A stretch of 60,756 nt of DNA from a virus. A program made the position numbers and the translations under genes. The stretch lies in the IMG/VR virus record IMGVR_UViG_3300031977_001837, positions 1 through 60,756 of that record, one strand, 5' to 3'. A model generated the notes under the pieces. It saw only the letters and a program-made list of their open reading frames with translations, was not told the origin of the DNA and did no database searches. Shown one piece after another: positions 16,689 to 24,276 of this stretch (position 1 is the stretch's first letter; each line of letters starts with the position of its first letter).

Positions 16689-16934
16689 ATGGGAGATAGC
16701 AACACCGACCCACCACAGTCCGACGAACAGCCGACCTTATTCAGTGCAGAAATGCAACACTGCGACACTATGGAAGTGTCAACAGTGGTGTATATTATGC
16801 CGGAAGAAACCGAGTTGAATACTGAAACTCTGATGCAATTCGTTGAAGATGTAGCCAACGAAACGCAATCCATGCCATTGACATTCATGGTTTCAAAAGG
16901 CGACACAATCATAGTAAGAGGTGGAACACAATGA
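16689..16934 (+). CDS. Small acidic protein, unknown
   Basis: 81 residues, start MGDSNTDPPQSDEQPTL chosen because the TATA box at 16657-16665 would leave an upstream-extended frame (from 16563) untranscribed. Hydrophilic acidic first 25 residues, then an alpha/beta part (MEVSTVVYIMPEETELNTETLMQFVEDVAN...LTFMVSKGDTIIVRGG). The stop overlaps the next start (ATGA). Not recognised. Confidence 0.55.
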   Translation: MGDSNTDPPQSDEQPTLFSAEMQHCDTMEVSTVVYIMPEETELNTETLMQFVEDVANETQSMPLTFMVSKGDTIIVRGGTQ

Positions 16935-17203
16935 ACGCAAGCGATAGAAGAAAGATAGCAAAATTGGCGAAGACTGCGCAGAATGCTTTGGGAGTTCTCG
17001 AAGACCTTCGCAGTGCAATAGAAGAGATGGTTTCAGACGAGGAATCGAAATACGATAACATGTGCGAGCGTGGGCTTGAATCCTCTCCTATGGGAGAGGC
17101 AATCGAAGAAGCAATGAACGCACTTGAAGAAGCATTCGCAGAAGTTGACGAGGCGCATACCAATCTTGAAAGCGCAATCACTACAATGGAGGAATTACAA
17201 TGA
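16931..17203 (+). CDS. Acidic coiled-coil protein, unknown
   Basis: 90 residues, almost entirely helical with Glu/Ala heptads (LEDLRSAIEEMVSDEE...; AIEEAMNALEEAFAEVDEAH). ATGA overlaps on both sides place it in translational coupling with its neighbours. Might be a DNA-mimic or oligomerisation protein; no family recognised. Confidence 0.55.
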   Translation: MNASDRRKIAKLAKTAQNALGVLEDLRSAIEEMVSDEESKYDNMCERGLESSPMGEAIEEAMNALEEAFAEVDEAHTNLESAITTMEELQ

Positions 17204-17730
17204 GCGCACCACAGGACAACGAAACGATTTACAGCCGAGGCTCTAAGATTGTCAAGCCTAACGGCGAAGACTGGCGCAAGACCGTTCTTCATGTGTGCAG
17301 AACGGGCGAAAAAGAGCAGTTCTATACCTTGTATATCACGCACATAGTAAAAGAATCAAAGTCAAGGTTCCACTATTCCCGATGTTGGTTTCAAAAGAAT
17401 CTATCATTAAAACTCGATAAAGCGTTAGACTGCGCAGTTAATTATGCCCAAACTGTCAATGTGTGCATTAACTCTGATGAGGTCGAGGTCAAGTATCACG
17501 AAGAACCGAGGTTCGTTTATCAAGAAATGGATGCCTTCGGCGCAAAATTCAAGATGGCTAAAAAGCGCACCGTATGGTGGGCAAACGCAACATCAGAGTT
17601 TTGGGATGAATGGAAACAGCGCAAACAGCAAATCAAGGATGCAGGTTATTGGGTCAAGAGAGTTGACGGCGGTAAGTGGCTTGTATTCAAGCGCATAGAG
17701 GACATTGAAAAAGTGTGGGAGAGTGATTGA
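17200..17730 (+). CDS. Unrecognised 176-residue protein
   Basis: Start overlaps the upstream stop (ATGA). Mixed alpha/beta sequence with a Trp-rich C-terminal half (KRTVWWANATSEFWDEWKQRKQQIKDAGYWVKRVDGGKWLVFK). The last part has the look of a small wHTH or beta-hairpin nucleic-acid binding fold. No function assigned. Confidence 0.55.
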   Translation: MSAPQDNETIYSRGSKIVKPNGEDWRKTVLHVCRTGEKEQFYTLYITHIVKESKSRFHYSRCWFQKNLSLKLDKALDCAVNYAQTVNVCINSDEVEVKYHEEPRFVYQEMDAFGAKFKMAKKRTVWWANATSEFWDEWKQRKQQIKDAGYWVKRVDGGKWLVFKRIEDIEKVWESD

Positions 17731-17731
17731 G

Positions 17732-18484
17732 ATGAGTGGAGAACCAAACTGGCTACCAGAGAACCCCGAAGTAAAGCCATGCGCAAACTGCACATGGCGA
17801 TATACCGTTGACGAAATGGCTAAACTGCACTACATGTATAACAACGATAGAGTTCCACTTGCCGAGCCTGCGCACATCTGTCCGGTGTGCTTAGAGTCCA
17901 AAGAGGTTCAAGACAAGTTCCAAATCGAAGTCGCTCGCAGTGGAAAAATCAGAAGAAATGGTGATTGGGAGGCGCATAAGAGTTTCATGAGAGTTCTGCG
18001 CCATACCCATGAGGCCTATATTATGGGTAAGAAAATGAGCAAGCCGATTGAGCCGAAGCACATAACGCAGTCCATAGTGCGCAAAGAGATTGACGGCACT
18101 AAGTTTGATATTGGCTTCGTCATTATACCTAAGCGCAAGTGGGTCAATAAGATAATTCTGCGCTATGCGATTGACGGAAACCCTGCAATCATTTCAAAAT
18201 TGAAAAAGGCAATTGACTTTTACTCTAAGCCTCTCAAGCATACACACCACATATACGGGTTAAAAATCCTAAAGAACGCAGTTCTAAAAGGTATGCCGGA
18301 CATACACAGCAAAGAAATTGAGTTTCACATTATATCGAAACCAGTTGAGGGAGATGTCGCATGGTGTAGCAAAAGCGCAAATGATTTCTTGGGCTTTTTT
18401 GAGAGAATCATCAAAGAAAACATTGACGAGGACAAAATCAAAATCTTTGATATGTTCATTCAATCAAAGGAGTTGGTCGCTTGA
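17732..18484 (+). CDS. Zinc-binding protein, unknown
   Basis: 250 residues from ATG at 17732 just after the upstream stop; GGGAG precedes it. N-terminal zinc site formed by CANC (about 17-20) and CPVC (about 49-52), then a helical basic middle and an alpha/beta C-terminal region (KEIDGTKFDIGFVIIPKRKW..., DEDKIKIFDMFIQS). Likely nucleic-acid binding or regulatory, by analogy with other zinc-knuckle proteins in archaeal viruses (inference). Confidence 0.55.
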   Translation: MSGEPNWLPENPEVKPCANCTWRYTVDEMAKLHYMYNNDRVPLAEPAHICPVCLESKEVQDKFQIEVARSGKIRRNGDWEAHKSFMRVLRHTHEAYIMGKKMSKPIEPKHITQSIVRKEIDGTKFDIGFVIIPKRKWVNKIILRYAIDGNPAIISKLKKAIDFYSKPLKHTHHIYGLKILKNAVLKGMPDIHSKEIEFHIISKPVEGDVAWCSKSANDFLGFFERIIKENIDEDKIKIFDMFIQSKELVA

Positions 18485-18945
18485 TTAGCGCAACTCTTGA
18501 AACTCTGCTCTGCTTGCTGTTCATCATTTGCGTAGCATGGGTATATTCGACACTTACCGAGTTCCTACTCAATAATGCGTCTGTGGCGGTTTCTGACGGC
18601 GTTGACTCCCCTCCTGTCAACAATGTTGCTATACCTGCCGAAAACGAAACACCACAGCGCACCCAATCTCATCAAGACGACTGCCACGCTTGCGCAGGCA
18701 CTTGCAGAGCATCCCACATGAAGTGGGCTAAAGGGAGGGCTTTGGATTATCTGCCCCACGACCCACAGAACGCAGTTGCGTCATTCATTTCAGATATGGG
18801 TAAGCATCCAAAAACGCAAGACCTTGCGCTAATCGCAATCCCTATGGCGCAACTTGCCTTAGTTGATACCCCCGAAGGATTGAAGCGCATGATTGAAGGA
18901 TTCAATGAGCATTCATGCGATTGCTCAAGAGGTGATGCGCAATGA
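18481..18945 (+). CDS. Membrane-anchored Cys-rich protein, unknown
   Basis: 154 residues with TTG start at 18481 overlapping the upstream stop (TTGA). One N-terminal membrane helix (about 5-28, ATLETLLCLLFIICVAWVYS), a Ser/Pro/Asn linker, then CHACAGTC and a C-terminal CDC motif around a helical domain (AVASFISDMGKHPKTQDLALIAIPMAQLAL). Probably a bitopic protein with a soluble zinc-binding or disulfide-containing domain. Confidence 0.55.
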   Translation: MISATLETLLCLLFIICVAWVYSTLTEFLLNNASVAVSDGVDSPPVNNVAIPAENETPQRTQSHQDDCHACAGTCRASHMKWAKGRALDYLPHDPQNAVASFISDMGKHPKTQDLALIAIPMAQLALVDTPEGLKRMIEGFNEHSCDCSRGDAQ

Positions 18946-19088
18946 GTTTCATTCTCTATATTTTGGGCGCATCCATTTACTTGATTATTTTCCCGTTGCT
19001 TATGGCATGGCTAATCGAAGCGGTTGAAACTAAGAATCGCACAAGGGTTATAAACAGGTTAAGCATCGGAAATAACAAGGAGGCATAA
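18942..19088 (+). CDS. 48-residue membrane protein
   Basis: ATG at 18942 overlaps the upstream stop (ATGA), TAA at 19086-19088. One hydrophobic helix (SFILYILGASIYLIIFPLLM) followed by a basic tail (ETKNRTRVINRL). The upstream protein is also membrane-anchored, so the pair may sit together in the membrane. The ribosome site of the next gene (AAGGAGG) lies in its end. Confidence 0.5.
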   Translation: MSFILYILGASIYLIIFPLLMAWLIEAVETKNRTRVINRLSIGNNKEA

Positions 19089-19091
19089 AGT

Positions 19092-19424
19092 ATGGCTACA
19101 CTAAGAACATTTGGCGAAGGACTTTTTATTGACGCATTTGGCGAGCGGTATAAGGTTTTGAAAGGTTGGGAATCAATGACCGGATGGTATTGGTTCGCAA
19201 CAGAATTAAACGACGACGGGGTTCATTTTGGATTCGTTCAAGGATTTGAAGAAGAGTTCGGTTACTTCAGCGAAGAAGAATTGAAATCAAGTCCTATGGT
19301 GTGGGAAATCAAGAAGATAGACCTACCCTACGCAGGGCGCAGAGACAGACCACAAGAGAGATTAGGTAACGACCCCTTCAAGAAGCACTTCAGAAGGCAC
19401 AGCAAAAAGGGGGCATCACAATGA
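19092..19424 (+). CDS. DUF2958-like protein
   Basis: 110 residues, ATG 19092 preceded by AAGGAGG. The central stretch GWYWFATELNDDGVHFGFVQ followed by GFEEEFGYFSEEEL matches the signature of DUF2958, small proteins of phages and plasmids with the pattern 'W-W-ATE-D...FG-V-G-E-E-GYFS--EL'. The C-terminal 25 residues are basic. The biochemical role of DUF2958 is unknown; these genes are usually in accessory clusters. Confidence 0.6.
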   Translation: MATLRTFGEGLFIDAFGERYKVLKGWESMTGWYWFATELNDDGVHFGFVQGFEEEFGYFSEEELKSSPMVWEIKKIDLPYAGRRDRPQERLGNDPFKKHFRRHSKKGASQ

Positions 19425-19852
19425 GCGCAGACTTCTTGAGGAATGTTAGAGAAATCCCTGCGGATTATGAGCCGGTCAAGGTTCTATCCCTTGCAGGTGA
19501 AGACTCCGTAGGAGTTCTATGCAAGAGGCCCGACGGTGGCATTTCTGATATACTGGTTCGCTTGAAAGGCAAAGCCTGCGCAGGCGTATGCCCTGCGTGT
19601 GGCAGAGATATGAAAGAGATTCAAACCGGAACTTTGGTTTGCTCTGTGAATCACATTCTGGTTGTTATGACTAATGCGCAAGCAACCTCAGTTACATTAT
19701 CCCCTTCTTCTAAGAAGAAGGTGCGCATCCTAAACAACAAGAGAAGCGCAGTTATTCCACCATCTAAGAAAACAACAATCAAAGAAAAGCACGACGCAGA
19801 CATTGCTGAAATTGTGCGCAGTGCTATGCAGAGCAGGGGGGTGAACCAATGA
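19421..19852 (+). CDS. Zinc-ribbon protein, unknown
   Basis: 143 residues, ATGA overlap at its start. First half is a beta-rich domain ending in a zinc site (CAGVCPACGRD with a later Cys, about 53-75), then a basic Ser/Lys/Thr-rich linker and a short helix (HDADIAEIVRSAMQSRG). Likely a nucleic-acid-associated regulator (inference). Confidence 0.5.
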   Translation: MSADFLRNVREIPADYEPVKVLSLAGEDSVGVLCKRPDGGISDILVRLKGKACAGVCPACGRDMKEIQTGTLVCSVNHILVVMTNAQATSVTLSPSSKKKVRILNNKRSAVIPPSKKTTIKEKHDADIAEIVRSAMQSRGVNQ

Positions 19853-20121
19853 GCAAACCAAACTTTAGGAGTCGTCTCAATCCGGCGCATGACGCACAAC
19901 AACAATGGGTTGACTCAAACCTTTGGTGTGCTTGCTCAATGTGCGGTAAGGCACTGAACAAACCCTTCGGGAGAGAGCGCAGTCATGCCGAGTATATCAT
20001 AATCGAATCGAGGGCATCCGTCGGTTCGCCATCCACCCACAAAATGCGTGACGCATTGCCACAAAAAATGCACATCGGACTTTGTTGCATAGACAAATTG
20101 ACGCAGGGGGTGAACAACTGA
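19849..20121 (+). CDS. Small Cys/His protein, unknown
   Basis: 90 residues with CACSMC near residue 27, an LCCIDKL segment near the end and several His residues, suggesting one zinc site that holds the fold together. ATGA overlap with the upstream gene and TGATG with the next. No family recognised. Confidence 0.5.
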   Translation: MSKPNFRSRLNPAHDAQQQWVDSNLWCACSMCGKALNKPFGRERSHAEYIIIESRASVGSPSTHKMRDALPQKMHIGLCCIDKLTQGVNN

Positions 20122-20516
20122 TGCGCAGAAACGAATGGGGCGAGCCTGTTGAAGATGTTGACATGTTCGGCAACCCTGCCGGATTGACTGACGGTAGCGG
20201 TGTAATCAATATGCGCAACGGCACTTTCGTCGGAACACATGACTATGACACCATCAGACTGCCCGATGAATTAGGCGGTCAATGGTGCGCAGTTTTACAT
20301 TCAGAAATTGTCAACCTGCCCGACGGCAGAATTGGCAGATACCACACACTTTCCCATGATGAGATTGACTGCATCAGCCTGCTTAACGGCGACGGTGCGC
20401 TATGGGTGCGCAAGGTCAAACCTGCACCCTGCCAACACATCAACTATGTTGAGACTTTAGATGGCGCAGAATGTCTTGATTGCGGAGAAAAATATGAAGG
20501 AGAGGAAGAAGAATGA
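20121..20516 (+). CDS. Unknown protein with C-terminal zinc site
   Basis: 131 residues from ATG 20121 (TGATG coupling). Beta-rich N-terminal region (FGNPAGLTDGSGVINMRNGTF) and a C-terminal CQH...CLDCGEKYE zinc ribbon. The end is poly-acidic (EGEEEE). Function not recognised. Confidence 0.5.
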   Translation: MRRNEWGEPVEDVDMFGNPAGLTDGSGVINMRNGTFVGTHDYDTIRLPDELGGQWCAVLHSEIVNLPDGRIGRYHTLSHDEIDCISLLNGDGALWVRKVKPAPCQHINYVETLDGAECLDCGEKYEGEEEE

Positions 20517-20818
20517 GCGAAGAAACATATAGAGACCCGTCTAAGTTTTATGAAGTTGACAAAGAGCGAGCATCACAAAGAGCGCACATGGTCGGTTTCA
20601 GATTGCGTGATGCGTGGGAAGTATGCGGTTTTGAGAATGAAGATGGAGAAAGATGCACAAAGGAGTATTACCCTCACAGAACTGGAACAAGCCCTCACTG
20701 CGCAGACTGCACACCAAAGGCACAAATCAAGAAATTGAGAAAGGCGCACAGAGAGCAACATGATGAGATAATCAGATTGCGCCGAATGTTAAACGGAATC
20801 AAGGAGTTGATAGAATGA
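20513..20818 (+). CDS. Zinc-finger plus coiled-coil protein, unknown
   Basis: 101 residues. CGFENEDGERC and HCADC provide a zinc site (about 39-70), followed by a basic coiled coil (AQIKKLRKAHREQHDEIIRLRRML). The layout resembles small DNA-binding regulators. ATGA overlaps at both ends. Confidence 0.5.
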   Translation: MSEETYRDPSKFYEVDKERASQRAHMVGFRLRDAWEVCGFENEDGERCTKEYYPHRTGTSPHCADCTPKAQIKKLRKAHREQHDEIIRLRRMLNGIKELIE

Positions 20819-21027
20819 GTGATACAGATGAAGTGAACAAGTCATTGAATTATTTGATTGGATTCAAGGCGGAAATGACTTCCGATAAGAAGCATCATAC
20901 TGAAGTCTTGATAAAAGAAGTTAAGCGACTACGAGCGTTGCTTGAAGAAACGAATCAGCACCTTGACCTAATGGTTGAGCGATTTGGTATTGAAGCGTTG
21001 GTGGAAATGGTAGGTGAACAGGAATGA
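20815..21027 (+). CDS. Small helical protein, unknown
   Basis: 70 residues, largely alpha-helical with a coiled-coil stretch (HHTEVLIKEVKRLRALLEETNQHLDLMVERFG). Its heptads resemble those in the preceding protein, so the two might pair. ATGA-coupled on both sides. Confidence 0.45.
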   Translation: MSDTDEVNKSLNYLIGFKAEMTSDKKHHTEVLIKEVKRLRALLEETNQHLDLMVERFGIEALVEMVGEQE

Positions 21028-21362
21028 GCAAAATATACTGCGGAATCGCAGACGCATACGGAATTGACTCTTTCTTTGAGGTTGAGGAAATAGGCTCTGC
21101 GCCTTCGCCCGTAGCAATGAGAGCAAACTGCAACAGACACAGGCACGCCGTTCTGTATTGGGTCGAGTTGTCAGATGAAAAAGCGCAAACTATGTTTGAA
21201 GAATTAAAGAAGGCAGAGCAGGCGCAAGATTATACAAAGCCGTTGTTGTTGCTCAAAGACCCCGACTTCGTTGAGAACATTTCATTTGAGGCGCAATTCG
21301 CCGGTTCATGGATGCAAATACCTAACCCAAAGTTAGACCCGTATTACGGAGGTGATGAGTGA
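21024..21362 (+). CDS. Unrecognised 112-residue protein
   Basis: Alpha/beta sequence starting MSKIYCGIADAYGIDSFFEVEE, with the motif RANCNRHRHAVLYWVEL. The first 50 residues would fit a small globular fold such as a ferredoxin-like one. ATGA-coupled. No function assigned. Confidence 0.5.
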   Translation: MSKIYCGIADAYGIDSFFEVEEIGSAPSPVAMRANCNRHRHAVLYWVELSDEKAQTMFEELKKAEQAQDYTKPLLLLKDPDFVENISFEAQFAGSWMQIPNPKLDPYYGGDE

Positions 21363-21763
21363 TGGTGCAATTTCCCGCAGTCGTTGTTGATGTTGGAGAT
21401 GGCGCAGACTTCACCATATTCTCATTCGGCACAGTGAACAGACCTTCAACAGTCGCAAGAAATGAGGCTAATGAATACGCAAAGAAATGTTTGCTATCTG
21501 CGCAACCACCAATACCGCATGAAATCTATGTCGTCAATTCGCAAGAAGATTTTGACGCAATTCTTGAGAAGAGAACAGAAGGCTTGAGAAGAAGGGAAGA
21601 GATTCAAGCAAAAATATGGCGACTTGAGAATGAATTGGCGCAGGCTAAGAAGGAATTGAAGCAGGTGAAGGCGGAAGAACACTACGCAAAGATTCAAAGG
21701 GGGTTGCGCAGACAGGTGGCGAGCAGACGATTGGGTGAAAAGACATGGGAGGCGAAACAATGA
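21362..21763 (+). CDS. Unknown protein with basic coiled-coil tail
   Basis: 133 residues from ATG 21362 (GGAGGTG upstream). N-terminal alpha/beta domain (VQFPAVVVDVGDGADFTIFSFGTV), then a long coiled coil (EEIQAKIWRLENELAQAKKELKQVKAEE) and a basic end. Its opening VDVGDG resembles that of the preceding protein only loosely. Function unknown. Confidence 0.5.
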   Translation: MVQFPAVVVDVGDGADFTIFSFGTVNRPSTVARNEANEYAKKCLLSAQPPIPHEIYVVNSQEDFDAILEKRTEGLRRREEIQAKIWRLENELAQAKKELKQVKAEEHYAKIQRGLRRQVASRRLGEKTWEAKQ

Positions 21764-21873
21764 GCAACGCATTCACCGCAGACCGAGAAAGCCCGAAGTC
21801 AAACAGAAGAAATCTTTTGATAAGGTTTATATCACTGGTTTCGATGGGAGTATCAAGGAGAGTAAGAAAATGA
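21760..21873 (+). CDS. Possible 37-residue basic peptide
   Basis: ATG 21760 and stop 21871-21873 both form ATGA overlaps with neighbours, which supports translation. The product is short and Arg/Ser-rich (RRVRK end). The region also contains a TATA box for the next gene, so this may be leader sequence rather than a gene. Confidence 0.3.
   Translation: MSNAFTADRESPKSNRRNLLIRFISLVSMGVSRRVRK
21824..21832 (+). promoter_or_regulatory. Internal TATA box
   Basis: GGTTTATAT about 40 nt before ATG 21870, with AAGGAG (21855-21860) as ribosome site between. Suggests a second transcription start inside the small-gene cluster. Confidence 0.5.
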
Positions 21874-22325
21874 CTCAAACAACATGGATTGAAATTAAGC
21901 CGTCGGGCGAGACTAATGTAATCTCGCATGACGAGGACATAACGATGGAACTACTTCAAGAGAAGGTCGGAGGATATTTTGAGAACTGCAATTTTTCAAG
22001 AGGAACGCCGTTCTTCTTGAGGGTATCAGAAGACACATTCGATTGCTTTGAAGTCGAAGAGTTGTGGTGTGATGAAGATGGGCAGGCCAAACAATTACAA
22101 TTCAACCCTCTGGGAACCTACTGCGCATATAACAAATCACCCGAGCATTCACCTAATTTGATTGTCGGGGTCGTTGTTGCTAAACTGCGCAAACTCGATT
22201 ATCAAGCAAACCAAAGCACAGTTTTTGAAACTATGACGGGACTCAGTATGTTTGAGTTGCGCAAGGAGTATTTTCAAAGTCACATGTTGCCTATCTTCGG
22301 CTATGAAGAGGGGGTGTATGAATGA
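21870..22325 (+). CDS. Unrecognised 151-residue acidic protein
   Basis: Start MTQTTWIEIKPSGETNVI selected because the TATA box and AAGGAG lie directly upstream; the frame open from 21735 is an extension through the previous gene. Alpha/beta, acidic, with FEVEELWCDEDGQAKQLQFNPLG near the middle. It belongs to the same run of coupled genes. Function unknown. Confidence 0.5.
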   Translation: MTQTTWIEIKPSGETNVISHDEDITMELLQEKVGGYFENCNFSRGTPFFLRVSEDTFDCFEVEELWCDEDGQAKQLQFNPLGTYCAYNKSPEHSPNLIVGVVVAKLRKLDYQANQSTVFETMTGLSMFELRKEYFQSHMLPIFGYEEGVYE

Positions 22326-23035
22326 ATAACATGAAAGAAGTAGTCAATGAAGCGGTTGACTTGTTTATGTTTTTCCTTGAGAATAGAATGGTTGTTAATC
22401 CCGATTTGGGAGTTCTCAAATCAGACGGAACCAGTGCATTCAAAGCCCTTTCAGACGAGAATGCGCAGAAGATGCAAGAGTGTATTGATATATGCGTAAC
22501 CATTCTGAAAGAAGATTATGAGATTGATGCGTATGAAATCGCTATGTGGCTCACTGTTCACATGGGGATTGGTCGTCATGTTCAACTTAGGTTAGACGGT
22601 GACGGTGGGGAAGAATCGAGATACTTCAACAGAGAGTATATAGAGAGGATTAGAAGCAACATGTTTGACAATTTCGGAGTCAATGTAATCAAAGATTATG
22701 CCAACGAGAGTGCGCAAACCCGTTCAGAAAGGCGTGCTTCTTACATGATAAAGTTGATTTCAGAAGTCCAAAACCTTCACCCGATTTTTGACGACAGCGA
22801 GCAAACAAGCGCAAGCAGTGGAGGCTTTACAGCGATTGCCTTAGTCACCGACCTTACTCCTTTGGGATGGTCTGACATAGTCACAAAGGCAGTAACAAAG
22901 GACTTAGGGGGCGCATATACCGGACAAATCGAGTCTGCGCCCGAAGATATGAAAGACGAAGTGGTTAGTTGCCTTGATGATTATTTGTTGAAGACCGGAG
23001 ACTATGATGACGACCCGACTAAGGAGTGGGACTAA
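22322..23035 (+). CDS. Unrecognised 237-residue protein
   Basis: ATGA-coupled start. Helical N-terminal region (NEAVDLFMFFLENRMVVNPD), a middle with LTVHMGIGRHVQLRLDGDGG and a Ser/Thr-rich C-terminal part ending in an acidic tail (DDYLLKTGDYDDDPTKEWD). No catalytic pattern visible. One of the larger unknown proteins of the cluster. Confidence 0.5.
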   Translation: MNNMKEVVNEAVDLFMFFLENRMVVNPDLGVLKSDGTSAFKALSDENAQKMQECIDICVTILKEDYEIDAYEIAMWLTVHMGIGRHVQLRLDGDGGEESRYFNREYIERIRSNMFDNFGVNVIKDYANESAQTRSERRASYMIKLISEVQNLHPIFDDSEQTSASSGGFTAIALVTDLTPLGWSDIVTKAVTKDLGGAYTGQIESAPEDMKDEVVSCLDDYLLKTGDYDDDPTKEWD

Positions 23036-23185
23036 ATGAGTGAAGAAAATCTTACAACTATTTGCATGGAAGCGATGAAGAAAATGACAGATAAGCAGTT
23101 AGAATGGATAATCAAATATGGCACAAGTCGTTTGCATGACCGCTTGTATTATCTCAAAAAGAAAACAGAAGGAGGTGAAAAATAA
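23036..23185 (+). CDS. 49-residue helical protein
   Basis: ATG 23036 lies 1 nt after the upstream stop; TAA 23183-23185 directly abuts the next ATG. Sequence MSEENLTTICMEAMKKMTDK then a Trp-containing helix and a basic end. The next gene's GGAGG site lies in its last codons. Confidence 0.45.
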   Translation: MSEENLTTICMEAMKKMTDKQLEWIIKYGTSRLHDRLYYLKKKTEGGEK

Positions 23186-23461
23186 ATGAGCGCAGAAGAT
23201 TTAGATTGGAGAGAATTGAGAGAGAATTTCAAGCGTGCGATAGAGCCGGTTGCAGAAATAGCAGAAAGAAACTTAGTAAAGTTGACAGAGATAACAGACT
23301 TGACAAAGTGCGCAATCTCAGAATTAGCAGAAGTTCTAATATCAATATCACAAACAAGTGACGACCCAGAAATAGCGCAAAAAAGCATGAAGGGTTTGAC
23401 AACTCTGAAAGATTTCGGTTTCAACTTCAAAGAAATCATCACAAGGGAAATAGAGGACTGA
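23186..23461 (+). CDS. Small helical protein, unknown
   Basis: 91 residues preceded by AAGGAGG. Nearly all helix (EDLDWRELRENFKRAIEPVAEIAERNLVKLTEITD...). It resembles helical-bundle regulators or anti-defence proteins only in shape. Not recognised. Confidence 0.5.
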   Translation: MSAEDLDWRELRENFKRAIEPVAEIAERNLVKLTEITDLTKCAISELAEVLISISQTSDDPEIAQKSMKGLTTLKDFGFNFKEIITREIED

Positions 23462-23463
23462 GT

Positions 23464-23652
23464 ATGCGCCGAGTTTTTGAGCGCAAAAATGCGAATCCTA
23501 TCAAGGGGATGCCGAGAAGAAAGCGAAAGCGTTGTCCCGTTTGCGATAAGTGCGTAAAGAAAGCGACACACTTAAACGAAGATATACTCACGACATATTA
23601 CTGCCAAAACATACAGTGCAGAAGGTTCGGTTTTTTGACGGTAATTAATTAG
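23464..23652 (+). CDS. Basic zinc-ribbon protein
   Basis: 62 residues. Very basic N-terminus (MRRVFERKNANPIKGMPRRKRKR) and a CPVC...C...C zinc ribbon (CPVCDKC, then YYCQNIQCRRFG). Likely a small nucleic-acid-binding protein or transcription-factor-like zinc ribbon (inference). Confidence 0.55.
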   Translation: MRRVFERKNANPIKGMPRRKRKRCPVCDKCVKKATHLNEDILTTYYCQNIQCRRFGFLTVIN

Positions 23653-23661
23653 GTGAATAAA

Positions 23662-24237
23662 ATGAATATGTTTCCAACAGAAGAAGATGAGAACGGCAAC
23701 CCCTGCCCGTTTAGGTCTGGGCGCACGCTATGCGACAAGCACATGAAGATACTGGTTGAAGTCTATCAAATGGGTGGCTCTGCGGTGATTAGACACGGTG
23801 CTACACCGGACATGATGCCACTTACAAAAGCGCAAACGCCACTAAGAGGGGGTTATCCACATCACCCGATGACAAAGTGGATAGGTGACTCAAGAGCAAA
23901 TTATCTTTGGGCTATGTATTACGGCGCAACTATCGCCATCGAGTATGAAAAGCGATATGGCAAAGAGCATTTTTGCGCCGAGAAGATAGAAGAATTATTT
24001 GAGTTGGCGCATCTTATTCCCGAAGGCGAAATGACTCCGATGCCTCGTTGTTTTAATCAGAGCAAAGGAGAGAACCTTGACCTTCTTGATGAATCCGTTT
24101 GGCCCAACACCACCAAAGCCTATCGAGAGTTTTACCGCAGAGATAAAAAGAACATAGCGAAATGGGAAAGGGGGCGCAGTGCGCCGTTCTGGTGGACTAA
24201 CGATTTCATGTATGGCGTTCAGTATCATGTATCTTGA
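23662..24237 (+). CDS. Conserved phage protein with HPxTKWxxxSxxNYxW motif
   Basis: 191 residues from ATG 23662 (AGGTG upstream). It carries the succession HHPMTKWIGDSRANYLWAMY, EYEKRYGKEH, YREFYRRDKKNIAKWERGR and PFWW, which I recognise as a widespread uncharacterised phage family of about 150-200 residues found near nucleotide or DNA metabolism genes. The strictly kept His, Lys, Ser, Asn, Tyr and Arg suggest a small-molecule or nucleic-acid enzyme, but the activity is not established. Last gene before a new promoter. Confidence 0.6.
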   Translation: MNMFPTEEDENGNPCPFRSGRTLCDKHMKILVEVYQMGGSAVIRHGATPDMMPLTKAQTPLRGGYPHHPMTKWIGDSRANYLWAMYYGATIAIEYEKRYGKEHFCAEKIEELFELAHLIPEGEMTPMPRCFNQSKGENLDLLDESVWPNTTKAYREFYRRDKKNIAKWERGRSAPFWWTNDFMYGVQYHVS

Positions 24238-24243
24238 TGCGCA

Positions 24244-24252
24244 GATTTATAA
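24244..24252 (+). promoter_or_regulatory. TATA box
   Basis: GATTTATAA about 28-30 nt before ATG 24277. Supports the ATG start over the in-frame TTG at 24265 and a leaderless message. Confidence 0.55.
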
Positions 24253-24276
24253 CAACAAGTTAAGTTGACATTTCCA

